A stretch of DNA of 64,000 bases. It comes from a bacterium. GTDB lineage: Bacteria > Desulfobacterota > Binatia > HRBIN30 > CADEER01. Shown piece by piece: positions 1-7,956 of the stretch. The stretch covers positions 257,409 through 321,408 of the forward strand of contig JAHBUY010000003.1 of the NCBI GenBank assembly GCA_019637795.1, written 5' to 3'. Made by a program: the position numbers and the translations under genes. Each line of letters starts with the position of its first letter. Position 1 is the first letter of the stretch. The notes under the pieces were generated by a model, which worked only from the letters and a program-made list of their open reading frames with translations, was not told the DNA's origin and did not search any database.

Positions 1-2
1 GC

Positions 3-1499
3 ACCGTCGAGGTGCTGGAGGAGCCGACCCTCGATGCGAACGCGCCGGTGGTGCGCTTCCGCGTCGTCGACACCAATCTCTACGGCACGGACGGCAAGAA
101 GCGGATCACCGGCACCGTCTGGGACTGGGTGAAGCAGTACGTCCACCCGCGCTTCGAGGCGGTGACCATCGACCTGGCGCAGCCGCTCGCCGAGCTGCGC
201 GACTTCCTGCCCAGCGTGCTGCCCGATGGCGGCGAGCGGGCGCAGCGTCTGATCGACTCGCTGCGCCTGGTCGGGGCGGCGGTGACCGACGCCGGCCTGC
301 GCCTCGACGTCCGCTTCGAGGTCGAGGAGGCGACGCTGGTCGAGGAGCCGCTGGCGCCCGGCCCCGAGCCGACGCTCAGCGCGCAGGAGATCGCGGCCTG
401 GAACGCCGCCTGGGAGCAGTGGGACGCCTTCGTCACCTTCGTCGCCAAGAACGCCGCCGGCGACGCCCTCGCGGCGCAGCGGCAGGCGCTCTTCGACGTG
501 CTGATCGAAGCCCGCTACGACCTGCTCGACGCGCTCGCGCCGGCCCATCCCGGGGCCCCGGATCCGGTGCGCCCCCTCTTCGTCAAGACCTGGGGGCGCC
601 TGGCGCCGGTGCTGCGCGACATTAGCCTCGGCCTGCCCGGCGAGGGCGCGCTGCGTTACCTCACCTTCATCACCGCCGCCGACGCGCTGCGCGCCATCGA
701 TGCGCTCGGGCCGTCGAGCGGCCTCGACATCTCCGCCGACGGCCTGCGCCGCCTGGCGCGCATGATCGCGCCGAGCGCGCCCGGGGATCCGCTGACCTAC
801 GACGAGGCCGTCGATCCGCTGCTGCGGGAGCGCTTCGGGTTCGGCCCGCCGCCGCCCGCGCCGGCGCCGAATCCCGACGTCGACCTGAGCTGGCTGTGGC
901 CCGCCGCCGCCTGGGCCGCCGAGCCGGCGGCGCGGCTCAACCACTGGGTGCCGTCGCGGGACGACCTCGACCAGTACCTGCCGCTGGTGCGCGAGCTGCT
1001 CGGCCAGACCGCCGACGCGACGCTGGACAGCAAGGAGCTGAAGAGCGAATTCCACCAGCTCTACCGCTGGCTGGTGCTCGCCACCGCCTGGAAGGAGAGC
1101 TGCTGGCGCCAGTTCGTCCGCGTCAACGGCCGCATCCGGCCGATGCTCTCGGGAGCCGGCGCCGTCGGCATCATGCAGGTGCTGCCCCGCGTCTGGCGCG
1201 GCTTCTACGAGGTCGGCGGCCTGCAGCAGGACATCGCCTACAACGCTCGCGCCGGCGCCGAGATCCTCCTCCACTACCTGCGCGATTACGCCGTCGCCAA
1301 GGGCGAGCACACCGCCACCGGCAGCATCGACAACCTCGCTCGTTCCACCTACGCGATGTACAACGGCGGCCCCGGCCAGGTGCGCCGCTACCGCGCCGAC
1401 AAGGTCAAACGCAGCCTGCGCGACATCGACGACGGCTTCTGGGACAAGTACCGCAAGGTCAAAGCGGGCAACGAGCTCGCCGTCGCGGAGTGTTACTAG
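3..1499 (+). CDS. Lytic transglycosylase, SLT domain (5' partial)
   Basis: The reading frame is open to the left edge of the window, so the true start lies outside; the first in-window start codon is GTG at 12. The C-terminal 150 residues carry a soluble-lytic-transglycosylase domain: the catalytic Glu lies in WKESCW (about residue 362 counted from that GTG), followed by GAVGIMQVLP, an IAYNARAGAEILL segment and STYAMYNGGPGQV, the usual E-S / GxMQ / N / YN order. Such enzymes cleave the MurNAc-GlcNAc bond of peptidoglycan to give 1,6-anhydro products in the periplasm. The roughly 300 residues before the domain are alpha-helical, Pro/Ala-rich and not recognised. The next gene is convergent, 36 bp away. 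Confidence 0.85.
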   Translation, partial: TVEVLEEPTLDANAPVVRFRVVDTNLYGTDGKKRITGTVWDWVKQYVHPRFEAVTIDLAQPLAELRDFLPSVLPDGGERAQRLIDSLRLVGAAVTDAGLRLDVRFEVEEATLVEEPLAPGPEPTLSAQEIAAWNAAWEQWDAFVTFVAKNAAGDALAAQRQALFDVLIEARYDLLDALAPAHPGAPDPVRPLFVKTWGRLAPVLRDISLGLPGEGALRYLTFITAADALRAIDALGPSSGLDISADGLRRLARMIAPSAPGDPLTYDEAVDPLLRERFGFGPPPPAPAPNPDVDLSWLWPAAAWAAEPAARLNHWVPSRDDLDQYLPLVRELLGQTADATLDSKELKSEFHQLYRWLVLATAWKESCWRQFVRVNGRIRPMLSGAGAVGIMQVLPRVWRGFYEVGGLQQDIAYNARAGAEILLHYLRDYAVAKGEHTATGSIDNLARSTYAMYNGGPGQVRRYRADKVKRSLRDIDDGFWDKYRKVKAGNELAVAECY

Positions 1500-1535
1500 C
1501 CCGGATCCGGCACGGCGAACCCGCGCCGGCCGCCG

Positions 1536-3452
1536 TCAGCTATGCAGCAGCAGATGGCAGCTCGGCGGCAACTGCCGGACCAAGCCGTTGATCACGTGGC
1601 CGCGCAGGAGGTGGTAGATGGCGCCGCGCCGGCTGACGCCCATCATCACCGTGTCCACCCCCAGCTCGCGGGCGGCGCGCGCGATGCCCTCGGCGGCGCT
1701 GTAGGAGATGGTCCAGACCGGCAGGAGATTCGCGCCCTCGCTCTGTGCCACGCGGGCGGCGAAGAGCAGCGTATCGCGCCCCTCGGGGTCCGGCTCGCTG
1801 GCGGCGCTGCCGACGAACAGACCGGGCCGCTCCTCGACGTAGAGCGCGTAGATGGTGGTGCCGCCGCGGCCGCGCTCGCGGCGCACCGCTTCGCTCACCA
1901 GCAGGGCGTTCGGGCCGCGCAGCGCCACCAGCGTGGTCGACGGGTAGAGCTGGCGCAGGTCCTGCGCGTCGCTCAGGCTGATCAGCTCCGGCACCTCCTC
2001 GGTGACGCCGTGCGCCCGGATGATGCGCTCGGCGGTGCGACGGCGGACGAACGGCAGGCGGTAGAGGACGTCGTGGAAGCGCTTCTGCTGCGCGCCGATG
2101 GCGACCGCCATGCCCACCGCGGTCAGGCCGCCGCCGAAGAAGGTGGCGAGCGGCTTGGTCACCAGGTTCACGCACCACGACACCAGCACCATGGCGGTGG
2201 TGAACACGCCGACCCAGAAGTAGGCGCTGCGCTGCCCGTCGCGCCAGCGCAGGACGTCGAGCCCGAGCGAGCTGAGGACGAAGGCGCCGAGGAGGCCGAA
2301 GGCGTACATCTCGCCGAGGATGGTGAGATTGCCGGCGGTGCCGAGCACCACCAGCACCGGCACGACGGTGGCGATGGCGATCGCCCAGTGCGGCGTGCCG
2401 AAGCGACGGTTGCGGGCGGTGATGAAGCCGGGGAAGAAACCCTGGCGCGCCAGCGCCAGGAACACGTGGTAGCCGCCGATGATCGCCGTGTTGGCGGCGA
2501 ACAGCAGCAGCACCGACGCGGTCGTCACCACCGCGATCTTCACCGGCAGCCCGCCCCACATCGCGCCGAGCTCGGAGATGAAGCGTTCGGTCTCGTGCGC
2601 CTTCAGCGCCTCGGGCAGGAGCGCGACCGAGAACAGGGTGAGCAGCGGCGAGGTGACCAGGATCGAGGCGATGACCAGGTACATGCCGCGGCTGGCGGTG
2701 CCGCGCAGCGGCTCGCGCATCGCCGGGCTCAACTGGCTGATGCTCTCCAGGCCCGAGAAGGCGAGCCAGGCGCCGGCGAACCCGACCAGGAAGGTGGTCG
2801 GGGTCAGCGTCGAGCCGAGCGTCAGGTGATGCCAGATGAGCTCCCAGTGCGGCGGGCCGATGTGCCACCAGGTGACGCCGACCACCACCAGGTCCACGGT
2901 CAGCGCCGCCACCGCCATCACCAGCGAGATGATCGCGCTCTCGCGGATGCCGATCAGGTTGATGGCGGCGAGGAAGAGGAGCGCGCCGACGCTCAGCCCG
3001 ATGATGTGCGGGTCGAGGCTCGCGAACAGGCTCGCCAGGTAGTTCATCCCCGACACCGACGAGATCGCCGAGGTGAGGAAGTAGTCGACGGTGATCAGCA
3101 TACCGCCGAAGCACCCCCAGCGCGGGTTGAAGGCCTTGGTGGCGACGGTGACCACGCCACCGCCCTCCGGGTTGCGCCAGCAGATCTCGACGTACTTCGC
3201 CGCCAGCAGCAGGAACCCGGCGGTGGTGCCGAGCACGAACAGCGGCGCCAGCGGGCCGACCTGGCTGTAGAGGATGCCGGGGACGTAATAGACGGAGGTG
3301 CCGATGTCGCAGAACACCACCGCCCACACGAGCAGCGGCGACAGCAGCTTCGGCTGCGACTCGTGATGCGCCGGCGCCTGTGACGGCGCCGCGTCGATGG
3401 GCGCGCCGGGCGCGCCGGGAAGTGGAGAGGCGGTCGCCTCGGCAGAGCTCAT
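1536..3452 (-). CDS. APC-family amino acid permease with C-terminal universal-stress domain
   Basis: About twelve hydrophobic segments span residues 35-450, beginning with a LLVWAVVFCDIGTSVYYVPG helix and a KYVEICWRNPEGGG loop typical of APC transporters. These are inner-membrane proton- or antiport-driven amino acid carriers. After the membrane part, about residues 490-638 form a soluble domain with TLVALRGPNALL, a conserved ARELGVDTVMMGVSRRG stretch and a final RQLPPSCHLLL strand, as in universal stress (UspA-like) domains, which may bind nucleotide. Start chosen at ATG 3452; ATG 3488 and TTG 3512 are in frame and no site has a clear ribosome-binding sequence. Substrate not predictable. Confidence 0.85.
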   Translation of the reverse strand: MSSAEATASPLPGAPGAPIDAAPSQAPAHHESQPKLLSPLLVWAVVFCDIGTSVYYVPGILYSQVGPLAPLFVLGTTAGFLLLAAKYVEICWRNPEGGGVVTVATKAFNPRWGCFGGMLITVDYFLTSAISSVSGMNYLASLFASLDPHIIGLSVGALLFLAAINLIGIRESAIISLVMAVAALTVDLVVVGVTWWHIGPPHWELIWHHLTLGSTLTPTTFLVGFAGAWLAFSGLESISQLSPAMREPLRGTASRGMYLVIASILVTSPLLTLFSVALLPEALKAHETERFISELGAMWGGLPVKIAVVTTASVLLLFAANTAIIGGYHVFLALARQGFFPGFITARNRRFGTPHWAIAIATVVPVLVVLGTAGNLTILGEMYAFGLLGAFVLSSLGLDVLRWRDGQRSAYFWVGVFTTAMVLVSWCVNLVTKPLATFFGGGLTAVGMAVAIGAQQKRFHDVLYRLPFVRRRTAERIIRAHGVTEEVPELISLSDAQDLRQLYPSTTLVALRGPNALLVSEAVRRERGRGGTTIYALYVEERPGLFVGSAASEPDPEGRDTLLFAARVAQSEGANLLPVWTISYSAAEGIARAARELGVDTVMMGVSRRGAIYHLLRGHVINGLVRQLPPSCHLLLHS

Positions 3453-3584
3453 CTGGGGGCTGGTGGCGGCGTGAAGCAGCGGCAGCATGGCGCACGGTCG
3501 GGCGCCGGTCAATCGCGCCGCGCCGCCGCGCCGACGGATCGCGACGGTCAGGGCGGCGGCGGCCGGAACGGGCGCTGATCGCGC

Positions 3585-3737
3585 CTATTCGAGCCGCTCA
3601 TCGGTCTCGATCTCGAGCGGGGCGTGCAGATGGCCCTTGGTGGTCGGCGTCGTCAGCACGCGCCAGAAGCAGTAGACGGTCAGCGTCACCACCGACCCCA
3701 CTGAGACGATCATGAGGAACCAGCCCATGGCGGTCAT
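3585..3737 (-). CDS. MetS-like small subunit of NSS transporter (50 aa, one TM)
   Basis: A 50-residue ORF 24 bp downstream of the NSS symporter gene on the same strand. It begins MTAMGWFLMIVSVG, has one transmembrane helix (about residues 4-27) and a polar tail ending in EIETDERLE. Bacterial NSS transporters of the MetP type are often followed by such a one-helix partner (MetS) needed for transport. Position, size and topology fit; no sequence search was possible, so the assignment rests on context. Confidence 0.7.
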   Translation of the reverse strand: MTAMGWFLMIVSVGSVVTLTVYCFWRVLTTPTTKGHLHAPLEIETDERLE

Positions 3738-3761
3738 CGCATGCGCTCCCTTCCCGCCCGC

Positions 3762-5366
3762 TCAGCGCGGCGCGCCGGCGCGGCCCTCGCGGTCCCAGCG
3801 CCGCTCCGCCAGCCGCACCAGGACCAGCAGCAGCGCCAGCACGGCGAGCATGTAGACGGCGGTGAGCATCGCCTCCGGGCGCTCGAGGATCGAACGGGCC
3901 TGCGCGCCGAGGTTCTGGTAGGCGAAGCTGCCGAGGATCAGCGCCAGGTAGACCGGGCAGACGTAGCGGATGATCGGCGCGAAGATCCCGGGAATGCGCA
4001 GGTCGCTGCCGCGGTTGGCCTCGCGCAACCCGCGCTCGGCGCCCATCGCCCAGCCGAACAGCAGCACCTCGAAGAACGCCAGCACCACCATCGCCAGGCT
4101 GCCGATCCAGAAATCCATGACGTCGAGCGCCACGCCGTCGCGCGTGAACCACGCCACCAGCAGCGTGCCGGGCAGGGTGATCAGCGCCAGCGCCGTCATC
4201 GCCGGGCGGCGGCCGAAGCCGAACCCCTCCTCGAGGAAGGCGATCGCCGGTTGCAGCATCGAGATCGAGCTGGTGACGGCGGCGAGGAAGAGCAGCCCGA
4301 ACCACAGGAAGCCGAAGAAGGCGCCGAGCGGCAGATACTGGAAGGTCACCGGCACGGCGTGGAAGCCGAGCCCGAAGGTCGAGCCCGCCACCGCCGCCAG
4401 CGGCGCGGCGCCGAGAAAGATGAACGCCGCCGGAATGGTGATCAGACCGCCGAGGCAGACCTCGCAGAACTCGTTGGCCGACGACGCGGTGAGCGCCGAC
4501 AGCGCCACGTCGTCGGTCGGCTTCAGGTAGCTGGCGTAGGTGATGATGATCCCGAAGCCCACCGACAGGGTGAAGAAGATCTGCCCCGCCGCCTCGAGCC
4601 AGACGCGCGAGTCGGCGAGGGCGGAGAACATGCCGGCGCCGGGCGCGATCGGCTTCGGGTTCCACATGAAGCCGAGGCCGTTGATGACGTTCTGCTCCGG
4701 CAGCGCCGGATTCGGCGTGCCGAGCGTCAGCACCCGCGCCAGCACGATCAGCGCCGCGATCACCAGGGCGGGCATGGCCCACTGGCAGAACTTCTCGATG
4801 CCGCCGGCGAGGCCGCGATAGATCAGGAAGAAGTTGAACGCGACGCAGGCGACCAGCGCCAGCAGCGCCGGGCTGGCGCCGCGGAACAGCGCGCCGTCGG
4901 CGGCGACGCCGATGAAGTCGTTGAAGAAGGAGGAGAAGTAGGCCTGGTAGGCCGCCGGATCGCCGCCCGGGGCGATGGCGCCGGTGAGATAGAACCAGGC
5001 GTAGGCCAGACACCACGCCTCGATGAAGACGTAGTACATGTAGATCCCCACCGGCACGAACACGGCGAGCGCGCCGAAGCCGCTCGACGACCGCGACCGC
5101 CAGATGACGCGGAAGATCCCCGGCGCCGAGTTGAAGCCGTGCCGCCCGCCGTGACGGCCGATGGTCCACTCCACCCAACAGATGGGAATGCCGATCACCA
5201 GCAGCGAGATGAAGTAGGGGATCAGGAAGGCGCCGCCGCCGTACAGCGCGGCGCGGCCGGGGAAGCGGAGGAAGTTGCCGAGGCCCACCGCGGAGCCGGC
5301 GACGGCGAGGATCACCCCCACCTTCGTCGACCACGCCTCCACCCGTCGCTTGCTTGCCTCCGCCAT
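3762..5366 (-). CDS. Sodium-dependent neurotransmitter-type (NSS/SNF) symporter
   Basis: 534 residues with about twelve membrane helices. The N-terminus has the NSS signature in TM1, VAGSAVGLGNFLRFP, the unwound region that binds sodium and substrate, followed by GGGAFLIPYF in TM2. The family imports amino acids or related amines with Na+. ATG 5366 is preceded by a good GGGAGGG ribosome-binding site. It is probably co-transcribed with the upstream 45-aa ORF and the downstream MetS-like ORF. Substrate is not predictable, though MetP-type homologues take Met/Ala. Confidence 0.9.
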   Translation of the reverse strand: MAEASKRRVEAWSTKVGVILAVAGSAVGLGNFLRFPGRAALYGGGAFLIPYFISLLVIGIPICWVEWTIGRHGGRHGFNSAPGIFRVIWRSRSSSGFGALAVFVPVGIYMYYVFIEAWCLAYAWFYLTGAIAPGGDPAAYQAYFSSFFNDFIGVAADGALFRGASPALLALVACVAFNFFLIYRGLAGGIEKFCQWAMPALVIAALIVLARVLTLGTPNPALPEQNVINGLGFMWNPKPIAPGAGMFSALADSRVWLEAAGQIFFTLSVGFGIIITYASYLKPTDDVALSALTASSANEFCEVCLGGLITIPAAFIFLGAAPLAAVAGSTFGLGFHAVPVTFQYLPLGAFFGFLWFGLLFLAAVTSSISMLQPAIAFLEEGFGFGRRPAMTALALITLPGTLLVAWFTRDGVALDVMDFWIGSLAMVVLAFFEVLLFGWAMGAERGLREANRGSDLRIPGIFAPIIRYVCPVYLALILGSFAYQNLGAQARSILERPEAMLTAVYMLAVLALLLVLVRLAERRWDREGRAGAPR

Positions 5367-5393
5367 GCGCCCTCCCGCCTCGTCGGCTCCGCT

Positions 5394-5426
5394 CGCCGGG
5401 CGCCGCGCCGCGCGCGGCGCCCGGCG
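5394..5426. repeat. Perfect 14-bp hairpin between small ORF and NSS gene
   Basis: Positions 5394-5407 and 5413-5426 are exact reverse complements around a 5-nt loop. The all-GC stem lies in the 75-nt gap between the 45-aa ORF and the NSS start on the minus strand. There is no U-run on either side, so it is not a classical terminator; it could stabilise or process the mRNA. Confidence 0.55.
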
Positions 5427-5441
5427 GCGAACCTGGTCACG

Positions 5442-5579
5442 TCAGAAGAGATAGTGTGCCACCACCATGATCGCGACCGGTATGGCCACGAACATGATGG
5501 CGATGCGGACCAGTATCACCAGACCCGCGCGCGTCCCAGCCGCGGCGGGCTCGCTGTCGGCCTGCTGTTCGTCGCTCAT
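5442..5579 (-). CDS. Small single-helix membrane protein (45 aa)
   Basis: An ATG at 5579 follows a perfect AGGAGG ribosome-binding site with good spacing. The 45-residue product has a polar, acidic N-terminus (MSDEQQADSEPAAAG) and one hydrophobic helix (LVILVRIAIMFVAIPVAIMVV) ending in AHYLF. It lies 75 bp upstream of the NSS symporter gene and probably shares its transcript. I do not recognise the family. The ribosome-binding site and the clear helix argue that it is real; a role as a second accessory subunit of the symporter is only a guess from position. Confidence 0.6.
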   Translation of the reverse strand: MSDEQQADSEPAAAGTRAGLVILVRIAIMFVAIPVAIMVVAHYLF

Positions 5580-5655
5580 CGCAACCTCCTGAAGATGTGG
5601 ATCGGACGGCGCGAGGCGATCGCGCCGCTGCCCCAGGACGTCGAGGAGCGGACGG

Positions 5656-5994
5656 TCAGGAGGATTCGTCGGGCGCGCGGCTCAGGCGGCGCGCCGGCAC
5701 ACGCCGGCGGCGCCGGAACGGGATCGGCGGGGCGGCGCTGGCGCCGATCGCCGCCAGGACGCGACCGGCTCGCACCGCCGCATCGCGCGGCACCGCGTCG
5801 CCGGTCGGCTGCGGTCGGGAGAGCTGCGCCACCTGCTCGCCCGCGACGGGCGAACGCAGCGCCAGCGTATCCGCCGGCTGCTCGCTCGCCGCCAGCACCG
5901 CGCCCGCCGCGCCGATCGCGCGGCTCGGCCACCAGGCACCGCTGCCGCACCAGGCGACGGCGAGCAGGACCATGAGGACGCGCCAGCGATGCAC
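5656..5994 (-). CDS. Hypothetical secreted or membrane-anchored small protein
   Basis: 112 residues from a GTG at 5994. The N-terminus is hydrophobic with a basic start (HRWRVLMVLLAVAWCGSG), compatible with a signal peptide or lipoprotein-like anchor with Cys near residue 16. The rest is Ala/Arg-rich with no recognised motif and a very basic tail (FRRRRR). Divergent from the dehydrogenase gene at 6147. Low confidence: similar ORFs arise by chance at this GC content. Confidence 0.3.
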   Translation of the reverse strand: MHRWRVLMVLLAVAWCGSGAWWPSRAIGAAGAVLAASEQPADTLALRSPVAGEQVAQLSRPQPTGDAVPRDAAVRAGRVLAAIGASAAPPIPFRRRRRVPARRLSRAPDESS

Positions 5995-6146
5995 CGGGCG
6001 ACTAGAGCAGCCGCCCGGCGACCGGGCAAGCCCGCCAGCACGGCGGCCCCACGGCGAGCGGGCGACGGCGCGATGCGCGCGCCAGCGTCGCGCTCCGGGC
6101 GCGGTTCGAAGCGGCGCCCGGCGGCGAATTGGTGTATTCCCGGGCC

Positions 6147-7583
6147 ATGACCGACCCGTACACCGAGCTCGCCATCGCCGGGGCGTGGCGCGCCGCCGCG
6201 GATGGCGCGCGTTTCGCCGTGCGCGAGCCGGCGACCGGCGCCGAGCTGGCCAGCGTCGCCGACGCGACCGTCGACGATGCGCTCGCCGCGGTCGCCGCGG
6301 CGCACGCCGCCGGTCCGGGCTGGGCGACGGCACCGCCGCGGCAGCGCAGCGACGTGCTGCGCCGCGCCTTCGAGCTCATGCTAACGCGCGCCGATCGGCT
6401 CGCCGAGCTGATCGTGCGCGAGAACGGCAAGCCGATCGCCGAAGCGCGCGGCGAGGTCGCCTACGCCGCCGAATTCTTCCGCTGGTTCTCGGAAGAGGCG
6501 GTGCGCCTCGACGGTCGATTCGCCACGGCGCCGGGCGGCGGCAACCGCATGCTCGTCCTGCGGCAGCCGATCGGCGTCGCGTTGCTGATCACGCCGTGGA
6601 ACTTCCCGGCCGCGATGGCGACGCGCAAGATCGGCCCGGCGCTCGCCGCCGGCTGCACGGTCGTCCTGAAGCCGGCGACCGAGACGCCGCTCACCGCGCT
6701 CGCCGTCGCCGCCATCCTCGCCGAGGCCGGAGCGCCGCCGGGCGTGGTCAACGTCGTGCCGACGACGCGCAACGCCGCGGTGGCCGCCGCCATGCTCGCC
6801 GACCCGCGGGTGCGCAAGCTGTCGTTCACCGGTTCGACGGAGGTCGGCCGGCTCCTGCTCGCCCAGGCGGCGCAGCGGGTGGTGAAGTGCTCGATGGAGC
6901 TCGGCGGCAACGCGCCGTTCATCGTCTTCGCCGACGCCGACCTCGACGCCGCGATCGCCGGCGCCATGATCGCCAAGATGCGCCACAACGGCGAGGCCTG
7001 CACGGCGGCGAACCGCTTCTACGTCGAACGCGCCGTCGCCGACGAATTCAGCGACCGGCTGGCGCGCGCCATGGGCGGGCTCGCGATGGGCAACGGCCTC
7101 GACCCGGCGGTGCGCGTCGGCCCGCTGGTCAACGCCGAAACGCGCGCCAAGGTGGCGCGCCTGGTCGACGCGGCGCGCGGCGCCGGGGCGCGCGTGCGCG
7201 TCGGCGGCACGGCGCCGAGCGGCCCGGGCTTCTTCTATCCGCCGACGGTGCTGGATCGGGTGGCGCCCGACTCGCCGATCCTCGCCGAGGAGATCTTCGG
7301 CCCGGTGGCGCCGGTGGTCGCCTTCGACGCCGAGGAGGAAGCGATCCGCCTCGCCAACGCCACCGAGTACGGACTGGTGTCGTACGTCTACACCCGCGAC
7401 CTCGGGCGCGCGCTGCGCGTCGCCGAGGCGCTCGAGGCGGGGATGGTGGCGCTCAACCGCGGCATCGTCTCCGACCCCGCGGCGCCCTTCGGCGGCATCA
7501 AGCAGAGCGGACTCGGGCGCGAGGGCGGCCCGGAAGGGATCCTCGAGTACACGGAGACGAAGTACGTCGCGGTGAGCTGGTAG
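6147..7583 (+). CDS. Succinate-semialdehyde-type aldehyde dehydrogenase
   Basis: 478 residues covering the whole aldehyde dehydrogenase fold. Visible motifs are LLITPWNFPAAM (cofactor site), VVLKPATETP, SFTGSTEVGR, catalytic Glu in MELGGNAPFIVF and catalytic Cys in HNGEACTAANR. The C-terminus (NRGIVSDPAAPFGGIKQSG, then EGILEYTETKYV) is the pattern of succinate-semialdehyde dehydrogenases (GabD), which oxidise the semialdehyde to succinate with NAD(P)+. ATG 6147 (MTDPYTEL) is preferred over an in-frame GTG at 6129. The gene stands alone, so the physiological substrate is unproven. Confidence 0.88.
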   Translation: MTDPYTELAIAGAWRAAADGARFAVREPATGAELASVADATVDDALAAVAAAHAAGPGWATAPPRQRSDVLRRAFELMLTRADRLAELIVRENGKPIAEARGEVAYAAEFFRWFSEEAVRLDGRFATAPGGGNRMLVLRQPIGVALLITPWNFPAAMATRKIGPALAAGCTVVLKPATETPLTALAVAAILAEAGAPPGVVNVVPTTRNAAVAAAMLADPRVRKLSFTGSTEVGRLLLAQAAQRVVKCSMELGGNAPFIVFADADLDAAIAGAMIAKMRHNGEACTAANRFYVERAVADEFSDRLARAMGGLAMGNGLDPAVRVGPLVNAETRAKVARLVDAARGAGARVRVGGTAPSGPGFFYPPTVLDRVAPDSPILAEEIFGPVAPVVAFDAEEEAIRLANATEYGLVSYVYTRDLGRALRVAEALEAGMVALNRGIVSDPAAPFGGIKQSGLGREGGPEGILEYTETKYVAVSW

Positions 7584-7592
7584 CGCCTCCGC

Positions 7593-7611
7593 CGCGCGCC
7601 AGGCGCGCGGG
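7593..7611 (+). terminator. Weak hairpin after the dehydrogenase gene
   Basis: A 7-bp all-GC stem (7593-7599 with 7605-7611, 5-nt loop) starts 10 nt after the dehydrogenase stop codon. No T-tract follows, so termination here is uncertain. Confidence 0.3.
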
Positions 7612-7642
7612 CCGCCATCCCGCGCCCCTGCCGCGACCGTGT

Positions 7643-7669
7643 TCGACGAAATCCCATGTGCTCGACGAA
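7643..7669 (+). promoter_or_regulatory. Direct repeat upstream of the sulfate operon promoter
   Basis: TCGACGAA occurs at 7643-7650 and again at 7662-7669, 19 nt apart, just upstream of the candidate -35 box at 7675. The spacing (near two helical turns) would suit an activator of the CysB/LysR kind. This is pattern only. Confidence 0.35.
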
Positions 7670-7674
7670 TACCA

Positions 7675-7703
7675 TTGACTCTCACCAACCGCGCCGGTAA
7701 CTC
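7675..7703 (+). promoter_or_regulatory. Candidate promoter of the cysteine leader and sulfate operon
   Basis: TTGACT (7675-7680), a 17-bp spacer and TAACTC (7698-7703). The -10 match is weak but the position is telling: transcription would begin around 7710-7712, at or next to the ATG of the Cys-rich leader ORF, giving a leaderless or nearly leaderless message. Confidence 0.45.
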
Positions 7704-7711
7704 CACCGGCA

Positions 7712-7810
7712 ATGCAGTCGTTCCGCCACATCGCGATGTGTTGTTGTCCGCAGGCCTGGGAGGCCTCTCGCGCCGGTGGTTACGCTGCGCCTGCTGCCGT
7801 CTGTCGCTGA
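7712..7810 (+). CDS. Cysteine-rich leader peptide (32 aa) of the sulfate operon
   Basis: A 32-codon ORF whose codons 10-12 (7739-7747) are three consecutive TGT cysteine codons directly after an internal ATG (AMCCCPQAW). A further Cys is the penultimate sense codon before the TGA at 7808-7810. There is no Shine-Dalgarno; the promoter placement suggests leaderless start at 7712, or initiation at the internal ATG 7736 to give MCCCPQAWEASRAG. It lies in the leader of a sulfate uptake/cysteine operon, and the Cys run sits 5 nt before an antiterminator segment. I infer a sensor peptide whose translation stalls when Cys-tRNA is scarce. Polycysteine leaderless leader ORFs acting this way are known in mycobacteria; this one is predicted only. 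Confidence 0.65.
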   Translation: MQSFRHIAMCCCPQAWEASRAGGYAAPAAVCR

Positions 7811-7868
7811 CGACGGCGCTACAACGCTGAACTGACCAAAGGCCCGGGAGGACGAATCCTCCCGGGCC
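7752..7868 (+). promoter_or_regulatory. Attenuator: mutually exclusive antiterminator and terminator
   Basis: Three alternatives are visible. (1) 7752-7757 AGGCCT pairs with 7761-7766 AGGCCT (loop GGG). (2) 7753-7763 can pair with 7858-7868 over 11 positions, ten Watson-Crick and one G-U. (3) 7841-7852 pairs with 7857-7868 to make the intrinsic terminator. Structure 2 destroys structure 3, and structure 1 hides the strand needed for structure 2. An intermediate hairpin (7796-7801 with 7812-7817) overlaps the leader ORF stop. The Cys codons at 7739-7747 lie immediately before 7752, so a ribosome stalled there would disturb structure 1 and favour readthrough into the sulfate genes. Confidence 0.65.
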
Positions 7869-7877
7869 TTTTCTTTT
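7838..7877 (+). terminator. Strong intrinsic terminator in the sulfate operon leader
   Basis: A perfect 12-bp stem (7841-7852 with 7857-7868), tetraloop CGAA, followed by TTTTCTTTT. It ends 80 bp before the sulfate-binding protein start, so it interrupts the leader rather than merely ending the dehydrogenase gene 258 bp upstream. It is the terminator half of the proposed attenuator. Confidence 0.9.
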
Positions 7878-7956
7878 CGCGCCCCCGGCGCGGCTGGAGC
7901 GGCACTCGCCGCCCCCCGCGTCCGGCAACCACCAACCCATTCGGAGGAGAACACCC

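Noticed and set aside
1542-5975. Long plus-strand ORFs (613 and 744 residues) opposite the permease and symporter genes.
   Set aside because: Repetitive His/Gln/Arg/Glu composition and no domains; the opposite strand has clear transporters.
6129-6146. GTG 6129 as the start of the aldehyde dehydrogenase gene.
   Set aside because: It adds VYSRA without a ribosome-binding site; ATG 6147 fits better.
7639-7830. A 63-residue plus-strand ORF in the sulfate operon leader.
   Set aside because: No ribosome-binding site and no motif. It is in a different frame from the Cys-rich leader ORF and would start upstream of the likely promoter.
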